A DNA stretch of 64,000 bases, from the NCBI GenBank assembly GCA_934716995.1, contig CAKUYO010000002.1:1-64000 (forward strand), in the 5' to 3' direction. Numbering within the stretch: the first letter of the stretch is position 1; each line of letters opens with the position of its first letter. The position numbers and the translations under genes are program-made. Below are positions 7,685 to 16,336 of the stretch, piece by piece. The DNA comes from an uncultured Bacteroidales bacterium. Lineage in GTDB: Bacteria > Bacteroidota > Bacteroidia > Bacteroidales > Paludibacteraceae. Below the pieces are notes generated by a model, which saw only the letters and a program-made list of their open reading frames with translations, was not told the origin of the DNA and did not search any database.

Positions 7685-9076
7685 ATGAAAAAGATTTCCT
7701 CATTATTCTTTGCGCTTACGCTTCTGGTAAGTGCTAATGCGGGAGAGCGACTGAAGTTGTCTCACAAACCGTTGAACACAAAAGTGCCTGTGGCAGTATT
7801 GGCAGACGAGACTCAAAAAGCCCCTGCACAACTTGCCGGCACCACGATTGATATTGTATGCGATTCGGTACATATCTATGATATGAGCGATGTCTTTGGC
7901 ACTCCTATTACGCAAATCACCAGTGCAAACGATGACTATGACATCTCTATTATGATTGCAGAGGTAGTCCAGTATTTCGGCACCTATGATGCCAACGTAG
8001 GCATTACCCCCAAGGGGGGAACACAAATACTGATAAACGGAGAAGTTACATTGGCGAATGCGGGTAGCGGGAAAGCCATTGTAACCTCCACCGTTACTGC
8101 CGAAGACGGGAATACCTATAACATTCGTTTACAACCCAAAGCAACCGTCATTCCCGAGTGCAAAGATACGATTACAATCAACATCCCGAAAGCCCGATTT
8201 CACAACAAAATAGAAACGGAAGATGCTTTCCAAATCGAGGGCAAGACTACTGATTTGACGTACGCCGTAAGTTTCTATCCTACCAACGTAGGAGGGAAAG
8301 TGGCAGGCACGTATATGGCAGACCAATTAAATGCCAAATACTCATTCGTGGTTTATGATCCATGGTATGCTACCGACGATGATTTTGTAGAATTCTTGGA
8401 CGGAACCGTAAACATTACGGTTGTCGGCAAGGAGATTACTGTAGTCGCTGGTATGGTCGGTACGGATGCTACCTACTATAAGATTACTATGATAGCAGAA
8501 TACGATGATGTTGTACGTCTGACAGCTGATGCCGAGACGGGAAGCGTAGATCGCACCTATACGGCAGGGGTTGACAATGTTGCGGTAGATACCGATTATG
8601 CTTCTCAAGGGGTTATTTATGTGGATGCACAATCCGCCAATGGCGCAGATTATACCACTATCGGTTTTATTTGCGGGAACACGGATAAAGACATCATTAT
8701 CCCCGCGGGTGAATATCCGATAAACTATACCAATGCAGTCGGCACCGTAATGGCGACCACCGGTATAAATAGCAACAACCAAGTATATCCTTCCTATTAT
8801 AGCACCATCTCTGACAATATGCTGGTACAACCCATATTCTTTATGGTATCGGGTAAGGCGGTTGTGGAGAACAACAATGGCGAACTGAAAATCACGGTGG
8901 ACGCTGTCAATTCGTATGACAGACCTATCCACGTGGTTATCAATGCGGGGCTGCAGACGGCTATCGACCATGTCAATGCTGATGCCGCAGAGGTTACCAA
9001 ATACATTCAGAACGGACAGATGTATATCCTGCGCAACGGCAATGTATATACCGCTACAGGCGCATTGGTGAAATAA
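7685..9076 (+). CDS. Secreted protein of unknown function
   Basis: I do not recognise a family with certainty. The 463-residue product starts with a clear signal peptide (MKKISSLFFALTLLVSANAG) and is then a beta-rich, Thr/Val/Asp-rich exported protein. Two imperfect internal halves repeat a theme of an acidic strand followed by Thr/Tyr-rich turns, such as VTSTVTAEDGNTYNIRL. It ends IQNGQMYILRNGNVYTATG, the NGxxYxxxG tail that closes many Bacteroidales surface proteins and is also seen at 59520 and 48933, probably an export/anchoring tail. The start is the ATG after the promoter rather than the upstream in-frame ATG. A strong terminator follows. Confidence 0.75.
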   Translation: MKKISSLFFALTLLVSANAGERLKLSHKPLNTKVPVAVLADETQKAPAQLAGTTIDIVCDSVHIYDMSDVFGTPITQITSANDDYDISIMIAEVVQYFGTYDANVGITPKGGTQILINGEVTLANAGSGKAIVTSTVTAEDGNTYNIRLQPKATVIPECKDTITINIPKARFHNKIETEDAFQIEGKTTDLTYAVSFYPTNVGGKVAGTYMADQLNAKYSFVVYDPWYATDDDFVEFLDGTVNITVVGKEITVVAGMVGTDATYYKITMIAEYDDVVRLTADAETGSVDRTYTAGVDNVAVDTDYASQGVIYVDAQSANGADYTTIGFICGNTDKDIIIPAGEYPINYTNAVGTVMATTGINSNNQVYPSYYSTISDNMLVQPIFFMVSGKAVVENNNGELKITVDAVNSYDRPIHVVINAGLQTAIDHVNADAAEVTKYIQNGQMYILRNGNVYTATGALVK

Positions 9077-9123
9077 CCCATTTCTCATTCCCACGGGGAG
9101 CAATATCAATTTCCCCACTCTAT

Positions 9124-9155
9124 CCGGCTGCCACAAGTGGCAGCCGGATTTTTTG
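9124..9155 (+). terminator. Intrinsic terminator
   Basis: CCGGCTGCCAC-AAGT-GGCAGCCGG followed by ATTTTTT, 48 bases after the 7685-9076 gene. Confidence 0.85.
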
Positions 9156-9198
9156 TGTATTCACGTACATTCCGACCGACACAGAATAATAACGTATG

Positions 9199-9358
9199 TA
9201 ATGCATATTTTTCTGCATAATCTGCATAAACAAGCGGCTTATCCTATCGGGAAAAGCCTATTCTTTCTACGTCTTTTCTACGTCTTTTCTACGTCTTTTC
9301 TACGTAATCGCTATACAGAAGCATTGAATTGCATATAATGCATATTTACTGCATAATC
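9199..9358 (+). repeat. 11-bp-unit array with conserved TGCATA flanks, copy 1
   Basis: Left flank TGCATATTTTTCTGCATAAT then GCGGCTTA; core of one degenerate and three perfect TCTTTTCTACG units (9261-9304) ending in TAATCG; right flank GCATTG then TGCATATTTACTGCATAA. The inverted copy at 60532-60655 has the same flanks with one fewer unit; 52411-52535 has the same layout with different units. This fills most of the 530-bp gap. Confidence 0.75.
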
Positions 9359-9494
9359 TACACAACCATATCGGTAACACTTTCAATACAGGACACTACA
9401 GCAGACACTTTGCTTACTGAATACACAAAATCACGGCACAATAGTACATATACAAACAAAAACATAATAAAAAGATACGTTATACAACATTTTT

Positions 9495-9526
9495 CTTGCA
9501 TAAGTAAAATAATTTCTATACTTTTG
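9495..9526 (+). promoter_or_regulatory. Promoter of the T9SS hydrolase gene
   Basis: CTTG, 20 bp, TACTTTTG at 9519-9526; the ATG follows after an 84-base leader. Confidence 0.7.
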
Positions 9527-9610
9527 CAACCAATATAACATTTACTAACACACATTGGCATTTGTACATAATCTTAAAGATTTTACTAACCCATTAAATT
9601 ATATACCATT

Positions 9611-12600
9611 ATGAAAACATTTACACGTTTTTTTTGTATTGCAGTCTTATTGTGTATTAGGATTATGCCATTGCCCGCAGAAGAGGGAACTATTACAGAA
9701 GCCAACAGACAACTACGGCACATTTTTAAGGATTTAGATCATCCTACCAATTTCTTATACGAGCGGTCAGCCCATATTTTAGAAGATGAGTATTTTGCAG
9801 AAGAATGTCAATTAGTTACAGATTGCGACAAGTGGTTTTATGCATACGACGAAATGTACAATAGTGCGAAAGACCAATCTGTCCTACAGAAACCAGAAAC
9901 AATAGCATCAGAAGCATTGGAACATAGCGATTATGAGGTTCCATTAGGTATTATTGACTATAAATTCTGCAGATTTACCCCGACTGCTTTAAGTCAAAAA
10001 TATGAGTATTTTTATTTTGACACTCTTGAAAATCAACTTTATTTACGAGTTCATTTTGATGACTGGCGCGCATCGGAAGCCATATATAAGACAGAGCATA
10101 TCTTTATGGTATCCCCACTTGTTGAAAGAATAACCACTCTACATCCGACATTCTTTATTCATACATTGGCTGTGGATAAAGAGATAAAAGAGGCTTACGA
10201 AAAAGGTTATACTCTGTACATAGATTTTGGTGATGACGAGGGAAAAAGAGAACTCAATAAGAAAGATTTTTTCTGCCAAGTTGATTACAAAAAGTCCGGA
10301 GACTATATCATTACCGTTTATGCAGAATATGAACAGAAACAGGTAGGATGGTCATGTAGCAAAATTACAGTTCAAGGCGAAGATCAAGAAAGTATTACCA
10401 CAAACCTATCCGATGTAAAATGCAACGATGGAGAATATGAAGTGTATGAAAATGAAGGATTAGAAGTCTTTGAATTTACCCCAAAAGATCCTCCTGCCGA
10501 TTATGAAAAGCACGTGAAAACTATTTTTGTTTTATCCGGCTACAATCCTACCGCTTTTAGGAAGTCATATCAAGGTCGAAGTGCGCAAGAATTATACAAC
10601 AAATATATATGGGAAGGCAAAATGCATAATTTGCTTTCCTTGGGATACAAATTCGTAATCGTTGACTGGATATATCCCAATGGTGATATTCGCGATAATG
10701 CATATCGGTTATCCAAACTACTGAACCGCTACATCGAAAAGAATATAGAGAACGAAAATTTCGAGGAATTTGTAGTAATCGGACATAGCATGGGGTGCTT
10801 AGTAGGACGTTATGCACTACTAAAAATGGAACATCCACAAGAGTGTTGGGCAACTACAGACCGATTGCACAATACTCGCTTATTCATTTCAAATGATGGT
10901 CCGCATCAAGGTGTAAATATACCAATGTCGTTACAAGCCATATATGGCGATGCTTTATGTCCCGGCGGGTATTTATACGGATTTGCCGATTTTCTCAACT
11001 CACGAACACGTGTTAATTTAGACTTGGTTAATACTGGTCTAAACGGAATTTCTGTGCAACAGATGTTGAACCGACATCATAAAACACAGACACGCATTGA
11101 TGGCGATACCTACTCGTATGATGCACACGACGACTACTACGAACTGCAAAAAGATTTCAAGAATCTCGGAGACTATCCGCAATACTGCAAATTGGTGGCT
11201 TTGGTAAACGGTTCTTTAGGAGGAGAAGGACAAGACAATATGTATTATGATGATGTAGAAAAATACATTTCATATCCCGGTACAAAACGCCAACCTAACG
11301 ACCACCTACTCTATATGAAAAATCAAGTGCGTTATCGCATATTGGGATTGAAATTTATAAATGATATAGAAGTGGATATTCGTACTAATCCAGATATTAA
11401 TACTACAGGGTTGCTTTTCAATATGCAGTACACAAGAGTTCGCCCACATATAAAAGTGTATTGGTTTGGAATAAAAGTTACTTATACACAAGACATCTTC
11501 AGTTATCATCGATATGGAACCAACTTACTTCCTTATTGCGTAAGTGCAGGTAGTCATGAGTATCTCAAGCGAGATAAAAGTTCCTCTAATTTCTCGTGGG
11601 GCGGATTTCTCAATTTAGGATTTTTAGGATTAAATTTCACAATAGATCCTGGGAATTCATTTCGATTAAACTCCTATATGGGTATTCCGTGGCTATGTGA
11701 CAGAAATCATGGTTTCGAAATATATACAGACGGATTAGGGTTCGGCTTCGTACCAGTAAACTCCGCTATGGATTATCGCACTCCAGAGAGTAATTTTTGC
11801 ATTAATTTTGCAGATACATTGGTAACAGATCTATTACAATATAGTCCTTTCGATGTGGTTATCGGACGTTATGAGAGTGATGAAAGAAATCCTTCAAATA
11901 ATAACCACGAAGAAATTATAAATCCTATTATATATGATACATACGCTTATAAAAATGGCAATAAGTACCCTTTGTACATGAATTTATGTCCTTACATTCC
12001 AAGACGTTTGCTTAATGCTGAAATTGGTGATGAATCTATATATTTAGAGAACAGACAATATCCTTCCATGTTTTATGTTAGCTTTCTCTCTATTCCATTA
12101 GCGGTCTATCTTGATATCCCTACGCCCTATTATGCTTATTTTTCGCCATTACGTTACAATTTAGATGAGACTCAATATACAGTTCCTTATACAAGGACTA
12201 TATCCAAAAATTTACCATACAATTTCAGGAATGATTATCCATATAGATTAGGCATATTCTGTAATGACACCATCTATAGCACATCCACTTCAAATTATAA
12301 GATTAATAAGTTTACTGATAAAATAGGTGATTACCCTTTGGAATATGATTGCCCACATATGGTTGACATTGAAAACCTGTACCTCAAAAAATCTCAGGAG
12401 CAACATATACAAAAAAACAATGCTCAAGATCATAACTTTCTCATTACAGATACTATTATTGGAACATATAAAGCCTACTTATATACACCATTGGGAACAT
12501 TAGTACACACAACCAACATCAATATGGATGACGAAAATCTATTATCATTACCAATTTTACCAACAGGAGTATATGTATTGGTTTATCAATCAAATACGGG

Positions 12601-12634
12601 AGAGCAACATACATCTAAAATTTTCATTCAATAA
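9611..12634 (+). CDS. T9SS-exported alpha/beta-hydrolase (lipase/esterase-like)
   Basis: This 1007-residue protein has a signal peptide (ends LPLPAEEG) and a large N-terminal region without a recognised fold. An alpha/beta-hydrolase core follows: VVIGHSMGCLVGRYALL with nucleophile serine S393 in GHSMG, preceded by an oxyanion-type region IFVLSGYNP. Candidate triad partners lie downstream (SNDGPHQGVN; SAGSHEY), but I cannot fix them. The last ~80 residues form a T9SS type A sorting domain (LPTGVYVLVYQ...SKIFIQ), so it is probably secreted and attached through the Por system. Substrate unknown. The lipoprotein gene follows 4 bases after the stop. The gene is markedly AT-rich compared with core genes, which suggests acquisition. 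Confidence 0.8.
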   Translation: MKTFTRFFCIAVLLCIRIMPLPAEEGTITEANRQLRHIFKDLDHPTNFLYERSAHILEDEYFAEECQLVTDCDKWFYAYDEMYNSAKDQSVLQKPETIASEALEHSDYEVPLGIIDYKFCRFTPTALSQKYEYFYFDTLENQLYLRVHFDDWRASEAIYKTEHIFMVSPLVERITTLHPTFFIHTLAVDKEIKEAYEKGYTLYIDFGDDEGKRELNKKDFFCQVDYKKSGDYIITVYAEYEQKQVGWSCSKITVQGEDQESITTNLSDVKCNDGEYEVYENEGLEVFEFTPKDPPADYEKHVKTIFVLSGYNPTAFRKSYQGRSAQELYNKYIWEGKMHNLLSLGYKFVIVDWIYPNGDIRDNAYRLSKLLNRYIEKNIENENFEEFVVIGHSMGCLVGRYALLKMEHPQECWATTDRLHNTRLFISNDGPHQGVNIPMSLQAIYGDALCPGGYLYGFADFLNSRTRVNLDLVNTGLNGISVQQMLNRHHKTQTRIDGDTYSYDAHDDYYELQKDFKNLGDYPQYCKLVALVNGSLGGEGQDNMYYDDVEKYISYPGTKRQPNDHLLYMKNQVRYRILGLKFINDIEVDIRTNPDINTTGLLFNMQYTRVRPHIKVYWFGIKVTYTQDIFSYHRYGTNLLPYCVSAGSHEYLKRDKSSSNFSWGGFLNLGFLGLNFTIDPGNSFRLNSYMGIPWLCDRNHGFEIYTDGLGFGFVPVNSAMDYRTPESNFCINFADTLVTDLLQYSPFDVVIGRYESDERNPSNNNHEEIINPIIYDTYAYKNGNKYPLYMNLCPYIPRRLLNAEIGDESIYLENRQYPSMFYVSFLSIPLAVYLDIPTPYYAYFSPLRYNLDETQYTVPYTRTISKNLPYNFRNDYPYRLGIFCNDTIYSTSTSNYKINKFTDKIGDYPLEYDCPHMVDIENLYLKKSQEQHIQKNNAQDHNFLITDTIIGTYKAYLYTPLGTLVHTTNINMDDENLLSLPILPTGVYVLVYQSNTGEQHTSKIFIQ

Positions 12635-12638
12635 CCAT

Positions 12639-13394
12639 ATGAAACACTTTACTATATCTATACTATTAGGTTGCAGTTTTCTGATGACAGCCTGCGATAT
12701 GACACCACCGAAAAATGATGCGGCTATGCACATCACCGGTCAATACTATCTTACCAAAGACGGAAAACAAATGTCGCCAGATGGAAATGTTATTATATTG
12801 GCTCAATACTATCTGTACGACATTACTTCATACGGCAGTATGATACGCTATGACAATACAAAAACTTTACTATCCGAAACCAATGGCACATTTGATTTTC
12901 AAGTGGAAGGTATGGGGGATCTATGGATTGATTTGATGGCTTCATATAATGATCACGATACTATACTTTATCTAAATGACACAATACTGAAAGGAAAACA
13001 GGAGTTCAACGACATAAGCATAGTATTGCACCCGATGCATATATTCAATCCGACACTGACAAAGAAAGGAGACCCGCAGGAAATATGTTTTGCGGTGGGA
13101 GATACATTGATATTCAGCATCAATCACGATGCACTAACGCGTATTCAGATAACGCGTTACCGCATAGACACTGCTACCAAAGAGTGTATAGAAGATACGA
13201 TTGCCGATTATCGGGTTGATAACAGCCTGACCTATGAGTTCGTACTACCTGATACACAGTCTCTTCCGTCGGAAGACGATATCATACGGGAAAGGTTCCG
13301 CATCCACTACACCACGTTGCACTATGGTTCGAGAATCAGTCCGTGGTATGGAGTACGGTTTAATTCGCACGGACAAAATAACGAAAATTCATAA
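12639..13394 (+). CDS. Lipoprotein of unknown function
   Basis: A 251-residue protein with a lipoprotein signal peptide (LLGCSFLMTACDM; lipobox LMTAC). The mature part looks like a carboxypeptidase-regulatory-like beta-sandwich (GQYYLTKDGKQMSPDGN early, then a strand-rich body), which is only an impression. The ATG at 12639 is used because the hydrophobic signal starts there and the gene is 4 bases from the hydrolase stop, so the two are probably co-transcribed. Function unknown; a partner or anchor of the hydrolase is a possible role by context only. Confidence 0.75.
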   Translation: MKHFTISILLGCSFLMTACDMTPPKNDAAMHITGQYYLTKDGKQMSPDGNVIILAQYYLYDITSYGSMIRYDNTKTLLSETNGTFDFQVEGMGDLWIDLMASYNDHDTILYLNDTILKGKQEFNDISIVLHPMHIFNPTLTKKGDPQEICFAVGDTLIFSINHDALTRIQITRYRIDTATKECIEDTIADYRVDNSLTYEFVLPDTQSLPSEDDIIRERFRIHYTTLHYGSRISPWYGVRFNSHGQNNENS

Positions 13395-13403
13395 AAAATC
13401 TCC

Positions 13404-13988
13404 ATGAAACGCATACTATTACCTTTTTTATTGCTGACGGGTATGGTTCTCAACAGTTGCAACGAGCCGGACAATGCGGCGGCAAAGGCAGAGGCGGACG
13501 AGATGTTTGCCAAAGAAAATCAGTATCTATTCGGGCATTATGCGGTTGGCGACTCGGTGGTATTTATCAGGGAAAACGGGGAAAAGGAGCGTTTTGCCGT
13601 GTACAAAATAGAGCAGGCATATACCGAATTTTCGCCCAAGGGGATTATAGCAGAGCCACCGACATATATAGTAGGGAAAGAGGCTCACCTCTGTCTACGA
13701 GGGACAAGATACCAGATAGAGGTTGATATGTTTGTAACCATCCGGTCGCCATACACCGACAAGGGGATACGAACCGATTTTCTACTGCGTGATGACGCTC
13801 CGGACGCCGGTCTTACGGCAATAGTTTTGGCTATTCCCGAAGCAAAAGAAAATGAAAGAGTGATAGCGGGCACGTCGCATCTGTATATGCAACCGGAAGC
13901 GGACGCAGCCGCCTACTGCCTGCTGCGGAAGGAGGCGGGAATCGTGGAGATACAAGATGCCTACGGGCGGAGATTTGTTCTGCCGTAA
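13404..13988 (+). CDS. Lipoprotein of unknown function
   Basis: A 194-residue protein with a lipoprotein signal (LLLTGMVLNSC) and a compact beta-rich mature part. The segment GDSVVFIRENGEKERF resembles GTELRYISDKGNTFTL in the protein at 15173, so the two probably belong to one family. It starts 9 bases after the preceding lipoprotein and is likely the third gene of the hydrolase operon. Codon use is more GC-rich than in the two genes before it. Confidence 0.75.
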   Translation: MKRILLPFLLLTGMVLNSCNEPDNAAAKAEADEMFAKENQYLFGHYAVGDSVVFIRENGEKERFAVYKIEQAYTEFSPKGIIAEPPTYIVGKEAHLCLRGTRYQIEVDMFVTIRSPYTDKGIRTDFLLRDDAPDAGLTAIVLAIPEAKENERVIAGTSHLYMQPEADAAAYCLLRKEAGIVEIQDAYGRRFVLP

Positions 13989-14316
13989 AGCCATCATTCA
14001 GACGCTTTGGGCAGTAGCATACTAATAAAAAAGAAAACAAGCGACCGTCAACACATATATGTATGCTTGTTTTTCTCTATGACAGATTATTAACAATAAA
14101 AATTACACAATCATACGAATACAATCTATTTTGTAACAAAAAAATACATTTTTACAAAAAAAATAAAACAAAGTGTTGTATGTGACAAATAAATTGCGTA
14201 CGCTTTGCAGCGTGTTAAGAAAATTTTCATTCTTCAAGTGCAAACAACAACTCCATATTGCTGTATGTGGGTATATAACAAATAATCTATAAAATAACAC
14301 TCACTATTTTACTATT

Positions 14317-14877
14317 ATGAAAACAATATTTAGATTTTTATCAAAGGCGGTCGTACTATGTATATTGACCATATGCTGCGCCTCATATGATTTTGATACC
14401 GCAACGAAACAATTCGGAATCCATGATATAATTATTTATGCCCCCAATACAACAATTGCCATAGAGAATATACAGATTGAAAAATGCTACGATCAAAAGA
14501 CTCATAGAACCAAAACTTACAGTGCACGTACCTATTACGATACCATCTCCATACAGCAGTGTCGTTGTATGGATGGTACTTATATGGCAGGAACACGGAC
14601 AGAGTATAAGAAAGCCATGCGCGTAATGGAAGAGACACCCGATTATAAGTATTTGAAACTAACCCGATTAGATGGTAACTCGCCTGTTTATGTTACTACA
14701 GAATACCGTATAAATATCGATAGCGTTGAAATTGACATACGAAATTTTGAAGACGGCAATCCGTTTGCACCAAAGGGGTATTCACTGCAAGAGATTATGG
14801 AGAAATTGTATAAAGAGGGCAAGGCAGAACGCTGGGACGATAATGAGCAACATAAGATACTACGCGATGATTGGTAA
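14317..14877 (+). CDS. Small exported protein, probable lipoprotein
   Basis: A 186-residue AT-rich gene. The N-terminus (AVVLCILTICCASYDF) is a signal peptide with cysteines in lipobox-like position, so lipid attachment is likely. The rest is polar, with FAPKGYSLQEIMEKLYKEG forming a probable helix near the end. No family recognised. It is separated from the previous gene by ~330 bp of AT-rich DNA (13989-14316) in which I see no gene, so it probably has its own promoter. Confidence 0.65.
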   Translation: MKTIFRFLSKAVVLCILTICCASYDFDTATKQFGIHDIIIYAPNTTIAIENIQIEKCYDQKTHRTKTYSARTYYDTISIQQCRCMDGTYMAGTRTEYKKAMRVMEETPDYKYLKLTRLDGNSPVYVTTEYRINIDSVEIDIRNFEDGNPFAPKGYSLQEIMEKLYKEGKAERWDDNEQHKILRDDW

Positions 14878-15032
14878 CGAGGGGGAGATAGCATTACGAA
14901 AAATGCAGATAAACTATTATTGCATTATAATCATAAAATGAATTTAATAAAACCCATTGGCGGAATTAAGTTAGTGCATATTTAATTCTTTCGATGGGTT
15001 TATTATAAGAAAGACAGAGTTGTAGAGTTCTA

Positions 15033-15170
15033 TCGTTCATTGTCTATGGCAACTGCATTTTTGATGAGTGTACTAATACCATTCAGACCAATAATATCGC
15101 ATCCGGACTGTATATAATCAAAATAACCACCAACGGAATGGTACATTCCGATAAAATTTACATTCAATAA
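15033..15170 (+). pseudogene. Remnant of a T9SS-secreted protein (sorting domain only)
   Basis: An open frame without start encodes a complete T9SS type A tail: SFIVYGNCIFDE, then IASGLYIIKITTNGMV and final SDKIYIQ before TAA. It ends 2 bases before the next lipoprotein ATG, mirroring the hydrolase-lipoprotein junction at 12634/12639. The body of the gene is missing, so this is a deletion remnant. The rest of the 14878-15172 gap shows no gene. Confidence 0.7.
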
Positions 15171-15172
15171 TT

Positions 15173-15841
15173 ATGAAAGACATTGTAAAAATCGGAGCAG
15201 CCTGCATTGCGCTAATTTTATGCTCGTGCGATGGAGACAGAAATAATCCTGATAAGACTGTTCCTTACATCAAATATGGTTGGGATAATTTCCCCTTTGA
15301 ACGAGTTGACTGCTACTTTCCGGAAGAGGGTACAGAGTTAAGATATATTTCTGACAAAGGTAACACATTCACACTAACCGTAGAAGAAATAAGTCGAGAG
15401 TATGAGCCACGTCCGGAAAGGGATCCTGTAGAAGAAGCATTCGGAGGATTTACAACTGCCTCGGAAATTTACTTTATTACAGCAAAGTTGACAAATAATG
15501 CCAATGAGGATATTGTAACTCCTCGTTTGTTTGATATGTATATTGGGGATTCTAGAAAATATTTATCCATAGGATTAACTACTACCCAAGATTTATATAT
15601 TGGGTTCACTGCAGAAAATAAGTCCTCAAAACCTGATGCTATATTCCAGTATTTAGGTGATACAATTTCCTTAAAAGCCTCTTATAGGGACAGATTTGGT
15701 AGTAAAACCGTTTTCCCAAATGCCGCAAAGATAGTGAAAGGCAAGGGTATTGTAATGTATAAAACGATAATCACCGACACGACTGAGGAGCGGGGAGGAC
15801 TGTTTATGGGAATGGGCGAGACATGGACTTTAGTTGAATAA
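15173..15841 (+). CDS. Lipoprotein of unknown function
   Basis: A 222-residue protein with signal peptide and lipobox (ALILCSCDG). The mature part is beta-rich (LRYISDKGNTFTLTVEEI) and related in pattern to the lipoprotein at 13404. It directly follows a decayed T9SS tail, so it was probably once the downstream partner of another secreted protein. Function unknown. Confidence 0.75.
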   Translation: MKDIVKIGAACIALILCSCDGDRNNPDKTVPYIKYGWDNFPFERVDCYFPEEGTELRYISDKGNTFTLTVEEISREYEPRPERDPVEEAFGGFTTASEIYFITAKLTNNANEDIVTPRLFDMYIGDSRKYLSIGLTTTQDLYIGFTAENKSSKPDAIFQYLGDTISLKASYRDRFGSKTVFPNAAKIVKGKGIVMYKTIITDTTEERGGLFMGMGETWTLVE

Positions 15842-15925
15842 CAGATAACTCTGATTCATATTGCAAGAGATTATGAAGAATCTTATAGCAGGTGATGGAT
15901 GTTGTAGGCGAACAGATTGGATTGA

Positions 15926-15959
15926 AAGCGGCTGTCTGACAAATGCAGGCAGCCGCTTT
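15926..15959 (+). terminator. Hairpin after the 15173 lipoprotein
   Basis: AAAGCGGCTGTCTG-ACAAATG-CAGGCAGCCGCTTT stem-loop followed by a short T-rich stretch. Nothing else is seen between 15842 and 16016. Confidence 0.6.
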
Positions 15960-16016
15960 CATTATGTAATAGTATGTTTATGCTTGAGTTAGCATACGCT
16001 TACTTGTACTTTTTTT

Positions 16017-16331
16017 TTACAAAAGGGAATCAAGGAGGGGGATAAGGTCGGATTTGCGGCAGGCACCGACATGGCGGTTGACGAGTTCGCCGTTCTTGAA
16101 GAACAGCATCGTCGGGATATTCATCACTCCGTATTCCTCGCAAGTGTCCGGGTTGTCGTCCACATTGAGTTTGCCGACCACGACACGACCTTCATACTCG
16201 TTGCTCAACTCTTCTACGATGGGCAACATCATCTTGCAAGGACCGCACCATGGTGCCCACAAGTCCACTACGAGGGGTTTGCCCTCTGCCAACAACGCTT
16301 TGATATTGGCGTCTGTAATCTCAATAGCCAT
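16017..16331 (-). CDS. trxA: Thioredoxin
   Basis: A 104-residue single-domain thioredoxin with active site WCGPC (C29, C32), the following KMM, and cis-proline motif NIPTML. It is a cytoplasmic disulfide reductase that receives electrons from thioredoxin reductase. Its ATG lies 5 bases after the clpC stop, so the two stress-related genes are probably one transcript. Confidence 0.95.
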   Translation of the reverse strand: MAIEITDANIKALLAEGKPLVVDLWAPWCGPCKMMLPIVEELSNEYEGRVVVGKLNVDDNPDTCEEYGVMNIPTMLFFKNGELVNRHVGACRKSDLIPLLDSLL

Positions 16332-16336
16332 AATAG

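Noticed and set aside
9261..9304. CRISPR-like array
   Set aside because: Units of 11 bp are contiguous without spacers, and no cas genes are present.
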